64,000 bases of DNA from an uncultured Campylobacter sp. (GTDB taxonomy: Bacteria > Campylobacterota > Campylobacteria > Campylobacterales > Campylobacteraceae). Below the pieces are notes generated by a model. It did no database searches, was not told the origin of the DNA, and saw only the letters and a list, made by a program, of their open reading frames with translations. Below, in pieces: positions 51,721 to 60,507 of the stretch (position 1 is its first letter; every line of letters starts with the position of its first letter). Where the stretch lies: contig UQBJ01000002.1 in the NCBI GenBank assembly GCA_900539255.1, forward strand, positions 1 to 64,000, read 5' to 3'. Both the position numbers and the translations under genes were made by a program.

Positions 51721-51796
51721 TGGTGGAGCATAGCGGGTTCGAACCGCTGACCTCGACGCTGCCAGCGTCGCGCTCTCCCAGCTGAGCTAATGCCCC
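51721..51796 (-). tRNA. tRNA-Ala (GGC)
   Basis: A 76-base cloverleaf with acceptor GGGGCAT/ATGCTCC, anticodon stem CGACG/CGTCG with loop CTGGCAG (anticodon GGC), T arm AGCGG-TTCGAAC-CCGCT and encoded CCA. Confidence 0.93.
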
Positions 51797-51906
51797 ATAA
51801 AGCCCTTTTTGCTAAAAGCGTTGCGGACAAACAAAAAGCAAATTATAGCGAAATTTTGCTTAAAAATTCAGCTTTTTGCGTTAAATTTCTCAAAATTTGA
51901 TGAATT

Positions 51907-51994
51907 TGGCAGACAGGAAGGGATTTGAACCCTCGAAAGCTTGCACTTTACACGCGTTCCAGGCGTGCTCCTTCAACCACTCGGACACCTGTCT
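51907..51994 (-). tRNA. tRNA-Ser (GGA)
   Basis: An 88-base tRNA with acceptor AGACAGG/CCTGTCT, anticodon stem CACGC/GCGTG with loop CTGGAAC (anticodon GGA), a long variable arm (AAAGTGCAAGCTTTC), T arm GAGGG-TTCAAAT-CCCTT and encoded CCA. The long variable arm is typical of Ser tRNAs. Confidence 0.93.
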
Positions 51995-52059
51995 ATAAAA
52001 AATTTAAGCAAAATTTGACAATTTTTAGCAAAATCAACCAAAATTGTAGCAAAATAATG

Positions 52060-52065
52060 TATAAT
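52060..52065 (+). promoter_or_regulatory. Candidate -10 box of tRNA-Val
   Basis: TATAAT in the context AATGTATAATTTT lies about 67 bases upstream of the tRNA-Val gene, on the same strand. Confidence 0.45.
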
Positions 52066-52131
52066 TTTAACTTGTTTTTGCAAAATTCACAAAGAAAGCT
52101 CGCAAAAGCGAAGCCTTGCTCGCTCAAATGT

Positions 52132-52207
52132 GGTTCCGTAGCTCAGTTGGTAGAGCACCACCTTGACATGGTGGTGGTCGTTGGTTCAAGTCCAATCGGA
52201 GCCACCA
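52132..52207 (+). tRNA. tRNA-Val (GAC)
   Basis: A 76-base cloverleaf with acceptor GGTTCCG/CGGAGCC, D arm GCTCAGTTGGTAGAGC, anticodon stem around loop TTGACAT (anticodon GAC), T arm with GTTCAAGTC and encoded CCA. It is the only one of the cluster on the plus strand. Confidence 0.93.
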
Positions 52208-52343
52208 TTTACCTTTACTTAAACTTTCTTTCGTTTTCAAATCTTGCTTTTAAATGACTATATATTAAGCTCCAAAATGTTTTTTGATAGTCTTTAATTC
52301 TTTTTGTGTTATAATCGTTTGCAAATCATTATAGGACTAATTA

Positions 52344-52377
52344 AGGAACTAGACATTTTATTAAGGGACTAGTTCCT
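52344..52377. repeat. Inverted repeat AGGAACTAG / CTAGTTCCT downstream of tRNA-Val
   Basis: A perfect 9-bp inverted repeat with a 16-base spacer in the gap between tRNA-Val and nifJ. Related direct copies (AGGACTAAT, AGGGACTAG) overlap it. It could be a terminator-like stem or a binding site. The rest of the 52208-52494 gap shows no gene. Confidence 0.4.
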
Positions 52378-52494
52378 AGCAAACACTATAAAATGGCATA
52401 TTAACAAAGATAGCATAGGCAAAGCTATAAAAATTCAGGCTCAAAAAGCGAAATGCCCTTAAATTTAGGGCAAATTCCGCTTTTTGTAAGGCTT

Positions 52495-55400
52495 TTAGTC
52501 TTTGTGGTGATTAAAGCCCTTTTCATCGCTAAAATCCGCATTTGCTAAGCGTTTAAGCTGTCTGTATCGGCGCTGTGCGTCTTGCTTGTTTTTCTCAAAA
52601 AGCTCACTCGCGTGCTGTGGGTTTGATTTTTTAAGAGAATTATAACGCACTTCATTCATCAAAAATTCATCATAAAGCCCCCAGTCTGGCTCTTTACCCG
52701 CCATTACCAAAGGATTTTTGCCCTCATCTTGCAAACGCGGGTCAAAGGTATAAATCGGCCAGTAGCCGCACTTTGTCGCTAGTTCGCCCTGCTCGCCTGA
52801 GCTGCTCAAACCGCCCTTTATGCCGTGCGCTATGCAAGGGCTGTAAGCGATGATTAAAGATGGTCCCTCGTAAGCTTCTGCGGCGATGAGTGCTTTGATG
52901 AGATGATTGTAATTTGCGTTTGAATTCACCTGCGCCACAAAAATGTAGCCATAAGTCATCGCTATTTGCCCCAAGTCCTTTTTCTGCACGGGCTTGCCTG
53001 CTGCGGCAAACTGCGCCACAGCTCCCGTGCGCGAAGCCTTTGAGCTTTGTCCGCCTGTGTTAGAATACACCTCAGTATCAAGCACTAAGACATTGACATT
53101 TTCCCCGCTAGCAAGCACATGGTCAAGCCCGCCGTATCCTATGTCGTAAGCCCAGCCGTCTCCGCCAAAAATCCAGTGTGATTTTTTGGTGATATACTGC
53201 TTTAAATCAAGGATTTTTTTCGCGCTTTTTATGTCTTTGTGCCTTTCTAAAAGCGCGACAAATTCATCTCTCATCGCCACGCAAGCTGGCACATCGTGGC
53301 GTTTTTGTATCCACTCTTTGTAAAAGGCGGCTAAATCATTTGGCACATTTGCTAAATCATCGCTCATCACCATAGCCATTTGCTCGCGTATGGTTTGCGT
53401 GGCGACTTTCATTCCAAGCCCAAATTCAGCATTGTCTTCAAAAAGCGAATTCCCCCACGCTGGTCCAAAACCGCTTTTTATGCTCTTGCGATAAGGCGTG
53501 CTGGGCGCACTTCCCCCATAAATCGAGCTACACCCTGTCGCGTTTGCGATTATCATTCTTTCGCCAAAAAGCCGTGTAACAAGCGTGATATAAGGCGTCT
53601 CTCCGCACCCCGGACAAGCGCCGTGAAATTCAAACAAAGGCTGCGCAAACTGCGCCCCTTTGGTATTTTCTTTCGCCATAATCTCATCTTTATAACGCAC
53701 CTTTTTGAAAAGATAGTCCGCATTTTCTTGCTCGCCAAAATCAATCTCTTCTTCGATAGGCACCATTACAAGCGATTTTTCCTTGCTTGGACACTCTTGC
53801 ACGCACAGCTCACAACCCGTGCAGTCTAATGGGCTAACTTGAATTTTGTATTTGAGTTTTTGTTCTTTTGTGCCTTTGGCATCGATGGCGTGTTCTTTCA
53901 CTCCGCTTGGAGCGGCGTTAAATTCAGCATCATCAAGCAAAAACGGACGAATCACAGCGTGCGGGCAAACTGAGGCGCATTGATTGCATTGTATGCAGTT
54001 GCTTTCAATCCAGCGCGGCACGATGACGCCCACACCGCGCTTTTCAAATTCAGTCGTCCCGCTTTCAAAATGCCCGTCCTCATAGCCCAAAAACGCCGAC
54101 ACAGGCAAGTCATTGCCACGCGCTTTTTCCATAGGTTTAGCGATTTTTTCCACAAAGGGCGTGCCTTTGTAGGCGTTTGTTTCCTTTGCCACCTCATCTT
54201 GCAAGCTCGCCCACGCGCTATCCACAGCCACTTTGACAAGTCCGTTCGCGCCTATGTCTATGGCTTTGTAGTTCATTTCTACTATCGCTTCGCCCCTTTT
54301 AGAGTAGGTTTTGTGCGCTAACTCTTTCATCAGCTTTTTAGCAAGCTCGTAATCAACAATGTTTGTGAGCTTAAAAAAGGCTGATTGCATTATCGTGTTG
54401 GTGCGGTTGCCAAGCCCTATGTCGCGGGCTAGCTTTGTGGCGTTGATAATGTAAAAATTTATCTTTTTTTGCGCTAAAATGCGTTTGATTTTGTTTGGCA
54501 AATGCTTGATGGTTTCTTTTTCGCTCCAAATGCTGTTCAGCAAAAATGTGCCGTTTTCTCTTATGCCTTCTAAAACATCGTAGGTTTCAAGGTAGGCTGG
54601 CACGCTACACGCCACAAAATGCGGTGTGCTTACCAAATAAGTCGAGCGAATGGGCTTTTTAGAAAAGCGCAAATGCGAGCGCGTGTAACCGCCACTTTTT
54701 TTGCTGTCATACGCAAAATAAGCTTGGGCGTAAAAGTCCGTGTTGTCGCCGATGATTTTGATTGAATTTTTATTTGCACCCACAGTGCCATCAGCCCCAA
54801 GCCCGTAAAAAAGGCACTCTGTGGTGCTTTCGTTACTCAAAGAAATCTTTTCATCACAGGGCAAAGAAGTGTGGCTCACATCATCGTTTATGCCTATGGT
54901 GAAATGGTCTTTTGGCTCTTTTTGCTTTAAATTTTCAAAGACGGCAAAGATTTGCGAAGGATCGACATCTTTGCTTGAAAGCCCATAACGCCCACCTACG
55001 ATTAAAGGGGCGTTTTGCTGTCCGTAAAAGGCGAATTTAATGTCTAAGTAGAGTGGCTCGCCAAGGCTGCCGGGCTCTTTTGTCCTGTCAAGCACGGCGA
55101 TTTTTCGCACGCTTTTTGGCATCACTTCAAACAAGTGCTTTAAGCTGAATGGGCGGTATAAATACACCTTTAAAAGCCCTACTTTTTCGCCCTTTGCGCG
55201 CAAATAATCAATCACTTGCTCCAAAGCCTGCGTTACAGAACCCATAGCCACGATGACGCGCTCAGCCTGCGGGTCGCCATAATACACAAAAGGCTTATAC
55301 TCTCGCCCTGTAATGCGCGAAATTTCGCTCATATACTCACTCACTATATCTGGCAACGCCTCGTAAAAGGGGTTTGTAAGCTCTCTTGTCTGAAAGTAAA

Positions 55401-56070
55401 TGTCGTCATTTTGCGCTGTGCCGCGTGTTTTGGGGTTTTCTGGCGTTAGGCAGCTGTCCTTAAACGCCTTTACCGCATCTTTATCAAGCAACCTGTCAAA
55501 TTCAGCATAGTCCATAAGCTCGATTTTTTGAATTTCGTGGCTTGTGCGAAAGCCGTCAAAAAAGTGCAAAAACGGCACGCGCCCCTTAATAGCAGCCAAA
55601 TGCGCCACGCCCGCTAAGTCCATAACCTCTTGCACGGAGTGCGAGCAAAGCATAGCAAAGCCCGTTTGCCTTGCCGCGTAAATGTCTTGATGGTCGCCAA
55701 AGATAGAAAGCGCCTGCGCTGCCACTGAGCGAGCCGCAACGTGAATCACACAAGGAAGAAGCTGTCCTGCGATTTTATACATATTTGGAATTTTAAGCAA
55801 AAGCCCTTGTGAAGCCGTGTAAGTAGTAGTTAGTGCGCCTGCTTGAAGTGAGCCGTGCACCGTGCCAGCTGCGCCAGCCTCGCTTTGCATCTCCACCACG
55901 CGAACAGGCGAGCCAAAAAGGTTTTTCTTGCCCTCAGCCGCCCAAGTGTCGATATGGTCAGCCATAGGCGAACTCGGCGTGATAGGATAAATCCCCGCCA
56001 CCTCAGTAAAGGCATAAGAAGCATAAGCTGCTGCCTCGTTGCCGTCCATAGTTTTCATCACTTTACTCAT
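52495..56070 (-). CDS. nifJ: Pyruvate:ferredoxin (flavodoxin) oxidoreductase, single-chain
   Basis: The enzyme splits pyruvate to acetyl-CoA and CO2 and reduces ferredoxin or flavodoxin; it is central in Campylobacter carbon metabolism. The 1191-aa chain fuses all domains: the pyruvate-binding domain I (PITPSSPMADHIDTWA), domain VI with two 4Fe-4S motifs (CIQCNQCASVCPHA and CTGCELCVQECP), and the TPP domain with CPGCGETPYITL, GDGWAYDIGYGG and NTGGQSSK. The start has AAAGGGGGACACG upstream. It is monocistronic. Confidence 0.96.
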   Translation of the reverse strand: MSKVMKTMDGNEAAAYASYAFTEVAGIYPITPSSPMADHIDTWAAEGKKNLFGSPVRVVEMQSEAGAAGTVHGSLQAGALTTTYTASQGLLLKIPNMYKIAGQLLPCVIHVAARSVAAQALSIFGDHQDIYAARQTGFAMLCSHSVQEVMDLAGVAHLAAIKGRVPFLHFFDGFRTSHEIQKIELMDYAEFDRLLDKDAVKAFKDSCLTPENPKTRGTAQNDDIYFQTRELTNPFYEALPDIVSEYMSEISRITGREYKPFVYYGDPQAERVIVAMGSVTQALEQVIDYLRAKGEKVGLLKVYLYRPFSLKHLFEVMPKSVRKIAVLDRTKEPGSLGEPLYLDIKFAFYGQQNAPLIVGGRYGLSSKDVDPSQIFAVFENLKQKEPKDHFTIGINDDVSHTSLPCDEKISLSNESTTECLFYGLGADGTVGANKNSIKIIGDNTDFYAQAYFAYDSKKSGGYTRSHLRFSKKPIRSTYLVSTPHFVACSVPAYLETYDVLEGIRENGTFLLNSIWSEKETIKHLPNKIKRILAQKKINFYIINATKLARDIGLGNRTNTIMQSAFFKLTNIVDYELAKKLMKELAHKTYSKRGEAIVEMNYKAIDIGANGLVKVAVDSAWASLQDEVAKETNAYKGTPFVEKIAKPMEKARGNDLPVSAFLGYEDGHFESGTTEFEKRGVGVIVPRWIESNCIQCNQCASVCPHAVIRPFLLDDAEFNAAPSGVKEHAIDAKGTKEQKLKYKIQVSPLDCTGCELCVQECPSKEKSLVMVPIEEEIDFGEQENADYLFKKVRYKDEIMAKENTKGAQFAQPLFEFHGACPGCGETPYITLVTRLFGERMIIANATGCSSIYGGSAPSTPYRKSIKSGFGPAWGNSLFEDNAEFGLGMKVATQTIREQMAMVMSDDLANVPNDLAAFYKEWIQKRHDVPACVAMRDEFVALLERHKDIKSAKKILDLKQYITKKSHWIFGGDGWAYDIGYGGLDHVLASGENVNVLVLDTEVYSNTGGQSSKASRTGAVAQFAAAGKPVQKKDLGQIAMTYGYIFVAQVNSNANYNHLIKALIAAEAYEGPSLIIAYSPCIAHGIKGGLSSSGEQGELATKCGYWPIYTFDPRLQDEGKNPLVMAGKEPDWGLYDEFLMNEVRYNSLKKSNPQHASELFEKNKQDAQRRYRQLKRLANADFSDEKGFNHHKD

Positions 56071-56281
56071 CGTGTCCCCCTTTTGTCGCTTAATCTTTTA
56101 TAATTATACTTTGAAAAGGTTTAAAAAGTGATTAACTTGAAAAAAATTTGACTCTTTTGTTGAAAAATGATTGACAAGCATAAGGTTTAAGGGCTTGTCA
56201 TAGCGAGTAAGCCCTGCTGAAATTTAAGCACCTTTTTTGTAAAAGGTGCTTAAACGCTTTTGTTTTGTATGAGATTAGGAT

Positions 56282-56590
56282 TTAATCATCATACTTTTGT
56301 CCGAGAAAGTTGCCTTTGGCGTCAAAATGCAACTCCATTCGGTTGCTTAGCTCAATCTCGTAGCCATAAGGCTCCCAATCCACATCAGTGATGAAAACGC
56401 CCGGATACATTTTTTGAATCGTTGCCATTATGTTTTGTGGCAAACCTTGATAATAATGCTCCTGTGGGGCATACGGATAAGTCGGCACACCTGCTGGTGG
56501 CGGTGTTTGCGCTGGTGCTTGCTGGGCTGGATTTGCCATAGCACTTAAAGCGCACAAAGCCAAAGCGGCAATACAAATTTTCGTTTTCAT
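56282..56590 (-). CDS. Small periplasmic PepSY-like protein
   Basis: A 102-aa protein with a signal peptide (residues 1-19, SAMA-N), a Pro/Gln/Ala-rich linker with YPYAPQEHYYQG, and one PepSY-like domain (IMATIQKMYPGVFITDVDWEPYGYEIELSNRMELHFDAKGNFLG). Similar PepSY-like proteins occur widely in Campylobacter; function is unknown. RBS AAGGAG is well placed. Confidence 0.75.
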   Translation of the reverse strand: MKTKICIAALALCALSAMANPAQQAPAQTPPPAGVPTYPYAPQEHYYQGLPQNIMATIQKMYPGVFITDVDWEPYGYEIELSNRMELHFDAKGNFLGQKYDD

Positions 56591-56729
56591 AACGAACTCC
56601 TTAAAAAAAATTTCAAAAAAATTATAGCTTTCTTGTGTGAAGTGAATGTGAATTTTTAAATTTTACACGCAAATTTAAGATAAAATTAAAAAGTTTTGTC
56701 GCTAAAATGCTGATTTGCGAAAAAGCTCG

Positions 56730-59700
56730 CTACCTCAGCCATTCTTGCAAGCTCTTTATCTGCAAGTAGCTTTTATCTTGCACGGCTTGTATCGCCTTTG
56801 CCCCAGCACTTGCTCCGCGTAGGTTTGTAAAGTAGGGGATTTTAAAGCGAATGATATTTGCGCGGATTTTTTTGGTGTCGTCCTTACTGCTGTTTTCATC
56901 GCTGGTGTTGATGACAAGCTGAATTTCGCCGTTTTTGAGCAAGTCCTCGACATTTGGACGCCCCTCAGAAATCTTATAAATCTGCTCGCACTCAAAGCCG
57001 CCCTCGCGGATAGCCTTGCAAGTGCCGCCTGTGGCGATGAGTTTAAAGCCAAGTTTGACATAATCACTAGCGATTTTTTGCGCTTGTGCCTTGTCGCTGT
57101 CTTTAAGAGAGATGAAAACCGCGCCTTGTTTTGGCAAGTCGTTAAAGGCTGAAATTTGACTTTTAGCATAAGCGTTTGCAAAATCCTTGCCTATGCCCAT
57201 CACTTCGCCTGTGGAGCGCATTTCAGGTCCTAGTTCTAAATCGCTGCCGTTGAGTTTAGCGAAAGGAAAAACGGCTTCTTTCACGCTGATAAAATTCATC
57301 TTTTTAGGGCATAAAATCCCGCCCTTTTCGCCCACTATGCCATAATCATCGTAAAATTTAAGCGCCTCTTTTAAATCCCCTTGCCACATCACCCGCGTGG
57401 CTACCTTTGCTAGCGGCAAGCCTGTGGCTTTGCTGACAAAAGGCACGGTGCGAGAAGCCCTAGGATTTACCTCTATCATATAAAGTTCGTTTTTATAAAG
57501 GGCAAATTGTATGTTTAAAAGCCCGACAACGCCTAAATTTAAGGCTATGTCGCGGGTTTTTTGGCGCACTAAATTTATGGTTTTTTCGTCCAAATTACAA
57601 GGCGGCAAGCTGCACGCGCTATCGCCAGAATGCACTCCTGCTTCTTCTATATGCTCCATAATCCCGCCCACATAGACACTTACGCCATCGCTTATCGCAT
57701 CGACATCAAGTTCTGTGGCGTTGTGTAAAAACTCATCGATTAAAACAGGGGCTTTTTCGCTCACGCTCACGGCTTCTTGCATATAAAGGCGAAGCTCGCT
57801 TTCATTATGCACCACGCGCATAGCTCGCCCACCAAGCACATAGCTAGGGCGCACCAAAACAGGATAGCCTATATCGCTTGCCTTTATAGCGGCTTCTTCT
57901 ACGCTCGTGGCTGTGGAATTTTTGGGTTGATTTATGCCGATTTTGTTGATAAATTCAGCAAATTTCTTTCTATCTTCTGCCAAATCAATCACCCTTGCGC
58001 TCGTGCCGATGATTTTAGCCCCAAATGCGCTGAGCCTTTTAGCGAATTTAAGCGGAGTTTGCCCCCCAAAATGCACGATAAGCCCGTCTGGCTTTTCGCG
58101 CTCTATCACGCCCCTTAAATGCTCAAAATCAATAGGCTCAAAATAAAGAATGTCGCTTGTATCATAGTCAGTGCTTACGGTTTCGGGGTTTGAATTATAC
58201 ATTATGGTTTTTACGCCCATATCATTAAGCGCAAAGCAAGCGTGCACACAAGCATAATCAAACTCTATCCCCTGTCCTATGCGGTTGCCGCCTCCGCCTA
58301 TAATCATCACTTTTTTAGGCTCGTTTTTGTTGGCGCACAAGCTTGAATTTTCGCCCAGCTTGTCATTTTGAGCTTTCGCAGAAAGCGAAGAATCTTTATT
58401 TAAATTTATGCTTTTTTGTTGAGATTCTTCGCTACGCTCAAAATGACAAAGGCTTTGTAAATTTTCGCTTGAATTGAGCGTTTTTTCGCAAGCGTTTTGT
58501 GAATTTTCATTTGAATTTAGCCCTTCAAAGGCTGAATTTTCGTTGATTGTGGAGTAAAGATAAGGCGTAAGTGCCTTAAATTCGCCCGCACAAGTATCCA
58601 CTTCGTTGTATTGTGGCTTTATGTTAAGGCTCATTCTCGTGTAGTAAATGTCATTTTGAGTGAGTTCTAAATTGTCTTTGGCGTTGATTAAATTCGCTAT
58701 CATTTTGTCAGAAAAGCCCATAGATTTAGCAAGGCGGAGCATTTTTTCATCGTTTAAAATGTCCATATCGATTTGCTTTTCAAATTCAACAAGCTCTTTG
58801 ATTTGCGTTAAAAACCACTTGTCAATCCTACAAAGCTCATAAAGCTCATCGACACCAAAGCCCTCTCTTATGGCTTGTGCGAGATACAAAAGCCTTTCTT
58901 CGTTAGGATTTCTCAGCTTAAAAATCAACTCATTTTTATCCGCCACTATCTCATCAAAGCCCGAGTATCCGCGCTCTAACGAACATAAAGCCTTTTGAAT
59001 GCTCTCTTTAAAGCTGCTGCCTATCGCCATCACTTCGCCAACGCTTTTCATCGCTGTGCCAAGCGTGGTGCTGGCTGATGGAAATTTCTCAAAGGCAAAA
59101 CGCGGAATTTTCGTTACTATGTAGTCAATCACAGGCTCAAAGCTCGCTGGCGTAAGCGTAATGTCGTTTTTAATCTCGTCCAAAGAAAAGCCCACAGCCA
59201 AAAGCGTGGCGACTTTTGCGATAGGATAGCCCGTTGCCTTGCTCGCAAGTGCTGATGAGCGCGACACGCGTGGGTTCATTTCGATGACTATCATTCGCCC
59301 GTTTTGCGGATTTATGGCAAATTGCACATTTGAGCCGCCCGTATCCACGCCGATTTCGCGCAGTATGGCAAAGCTTGCATCGCGCATAGCTTGATACTCT
59401 TTATCCGTAAGCGTTAAAGCAGGCGCAACCGTGATACTATCTCCCGTATGCACGCCCATAGGGTCGAAATTTTCTATGCTGCAAACGATGATACAGTTGT
59501 CATTTTTGTCGCGTATAACCTCCATTTCAAATTCTTTCCACCCAAGCAGGCTTTCTTCGATGAGAATTTCGTGTATAGGCGAAAGCGCTAAGGCTGAGCT
59601 GGCAAGCTCTTTAAACTCGTCCATATTATACACCACGCCACTTCCAGCACCTCCAAGCGTGTAAGACGCTCGTATCATCAACGGAAAGCCGATTTGCGTG

Positions 59701-60182
59701 GCTGCCTTTTCAGCCTCATCATAATCATAAGCGTAAGCTGACTTTGGCAAATCCATACCGATTTTTTTCATACATTCTTTGAAAATTTGCCTGTCCTCGC
59801 CCTTTTTAATCGCCTCTGGCTTTGCCCCAAGGAATTTCACTTCGCTAAAATTCGCCTTAAATTCAGCACTCTCAAAAACCTCCATAGCCACATTTAAGGC
59901 AACCTGTCCGCCCATAGTCGGCAAAATCGCATCAACGCGCTCTTTTTTGATGATACTTAAAATGTTGTCCTTTGTAATCGGCTCTATGTAAGTAGCGTCC
60001 GCAAACTGCGGGTCTGTCATAATGGTAGCTGGGTTTGAGTTGATGAGTATCACCTTGTAACCTAGCTCTTTAAGCGTTTTAGCTGCTTGCGTGCCGCTGT
60101 AATCAAACTCGCAAGCCTGTCCGATGACGATGGGACCGCTACCGATGAGTAAAATAGTCGAAATATCTTGTCGTTTTGGCAT
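56730..60182 (-). CDS. carB: Carbamoyl-phosphate synthase large chain with inserted repeat-derived segment
   Basis: CarB makes carbamoyl phosphate for arginine and pyrimidines. Two homologous ATP-grasp halves are intact: MPKRQDISTILLIGSGPIVIGQA at the start and VMIIGGGGNRIGQGIEFDYA for the second half, ending with the allosteric domain (VFISLKDSDKAQAQKIAS, LIATGGTCKAI). The protein has 1150 aa, about 60 more than expected. The extra part, about residues 545-625 between the halves, is rich in Asn/Ser and contains a complete copy of the palindromic element (residues 579-608). Because it lies in a linker and the frame is preserved, function may be kept. Confidence 0.94.
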   Translation of the reverse strand: MPKRQDISTILLIGSGPIVIGQACEFDYSGTQAAKTLKELGYKVILINSNPATIMTDPQFADATYIEPITKDNILSIIKKERVDAILPTMGGQVALNVAMEVFESAEFKANFSEVKFLGAKPEAIKKGEDRQIFKECMKKIGMDLPKSAYAYDYDEAEKAATQIGFPLMIRASYTLGGAGSGVVYNMDEFKELASSALALSPIHEILIEESLLGWKEFEMEVIRDKNDNCIIVCSIENFDPMGVHTGDSITVAPALTLTDKEYQAMRDASFAILREIGVDTGGSNVQFAINPQNGRMIVIEMNPRVSRSSALASKATGYPIAKVATLLAVGFSLDEIKNDITLTPASFEPVIDYIVTKIPRFAFEKFPSASTTLGTAMKSVGEVMAIGSSFKESIQKALCSLERGYSGFDEIVADKNELIFKLRNPNEERLLYLAQAIREGFGVDELYELCRIDKWFLTQIKELVEFEKQIDMDILNDEKMLRLAKSMGFSDKMIANLINAKDNLELTQNDIYYTRMSLNIKPQYNEVDTCAGEFKALTPYLYSTINENSAFEGLNSNENSQNACEKTLNSSENLQSLCHFERSEESQQKSINLNKDSSLSAKAQNDKLGENSSLCANKNEPKKVMIIGGGGNRIGQGIEFDYACVHACFALNDMGVKTIMYNSNPETVSTDYDTSDILYFEPIDFEHLRGVIEREKPDGLIVHFGGQTPLKFAKRLSAFGAKIIGTSARVIDLAEDRKKFAEFINKIGINQPKNSTATSVEEAAIKASDIGYPVLVRPSYVLGGRAMRVVHNESELRLYMQEAVSVSEKAPVLIDEFLHNATELDVDAISDGVSVYVGGIMEHIEEAGVHSGDSACSLPPCNLDEKTINLVRQKTRDIALNLGVVGLLNIQFALYKNELYMIEVNPRASRTVPFVSKATGLPLAKVATRVMWQGDLKEALKFYDDYGIVGEKGGILCPKKMNFISVKEAVFPFAKLNGSDLELGPEMRSTGEVMGIGKDFANAYAKSQISAFNDLPKQGAVFISLKDSDKAQAQKIASDYVKLGFKLIATGGTCKAIREGGFECEQIYKISEGRPNVEDLLKNGEIQLVINTSDENSSKDDTKKIRANIIRFKIPYFTNLRGASAGAKAIQAVQDKSYLQIKSLQEWLR
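58361..58448. repeat. Palindromic TGTCAT element inside carB
   Basis: An 88-bp element with ends TGTCATTTTGAGC and GCTCAAAATGACA and inner arms with GAAGAATCT and AGATTCTTC. It is in frame and encodes residues 579-608 of CarB, including CHFERSEES. Both arms here are of the TTTGAG type, so this copy is more symmetric than the intergenic copies. Confidence 0.75.
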
Positions 60183-60507
60183 AAAAATTCCTTGAATTTT
60201 AGCTAAAATTATAGCAAGTTAAAGTTTCTAGGATAGAATGGCTTTTGTTTTTTTAAAAAAATTTAACGGCTTTGTTTTGCGGGCGATTTGCCGTTACAAG
60301 CAAATGCCCTTGCAGGTGGCTTTTCATCATCGCAAGCTGGCTTTGGGCGCAAATTTACGCCCTTTGCCACAATGCTTTGCGCGGTGCTTTAAATTTAAAG
60401 CCTAAATTTAGCTACGCAAAGGCTTTGCAAGGACTATCAAAGGGCGCGACTTATTTTAATGGAGTGGCGACAAACAAAGCGCGAATTCGCTCAAAGAAAG
60501 GAAAAAT
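60183..60507. other. Gap between carB and tsaC
   Basis: A 325-base divergent spacer. TAGAAT at 60233-60238 could be a -10 box for tsaC. Reading frames in 60270-60500 have no convincing RBS or recognisable protein. No repeat family is seen. Confidence 0.35.

Noticed and set aside
51925..52257. 110-codon plus-strand frame
   Set aside because: It runs across tRNA-Ser antisense and tRNA-Val, so it is incidental.
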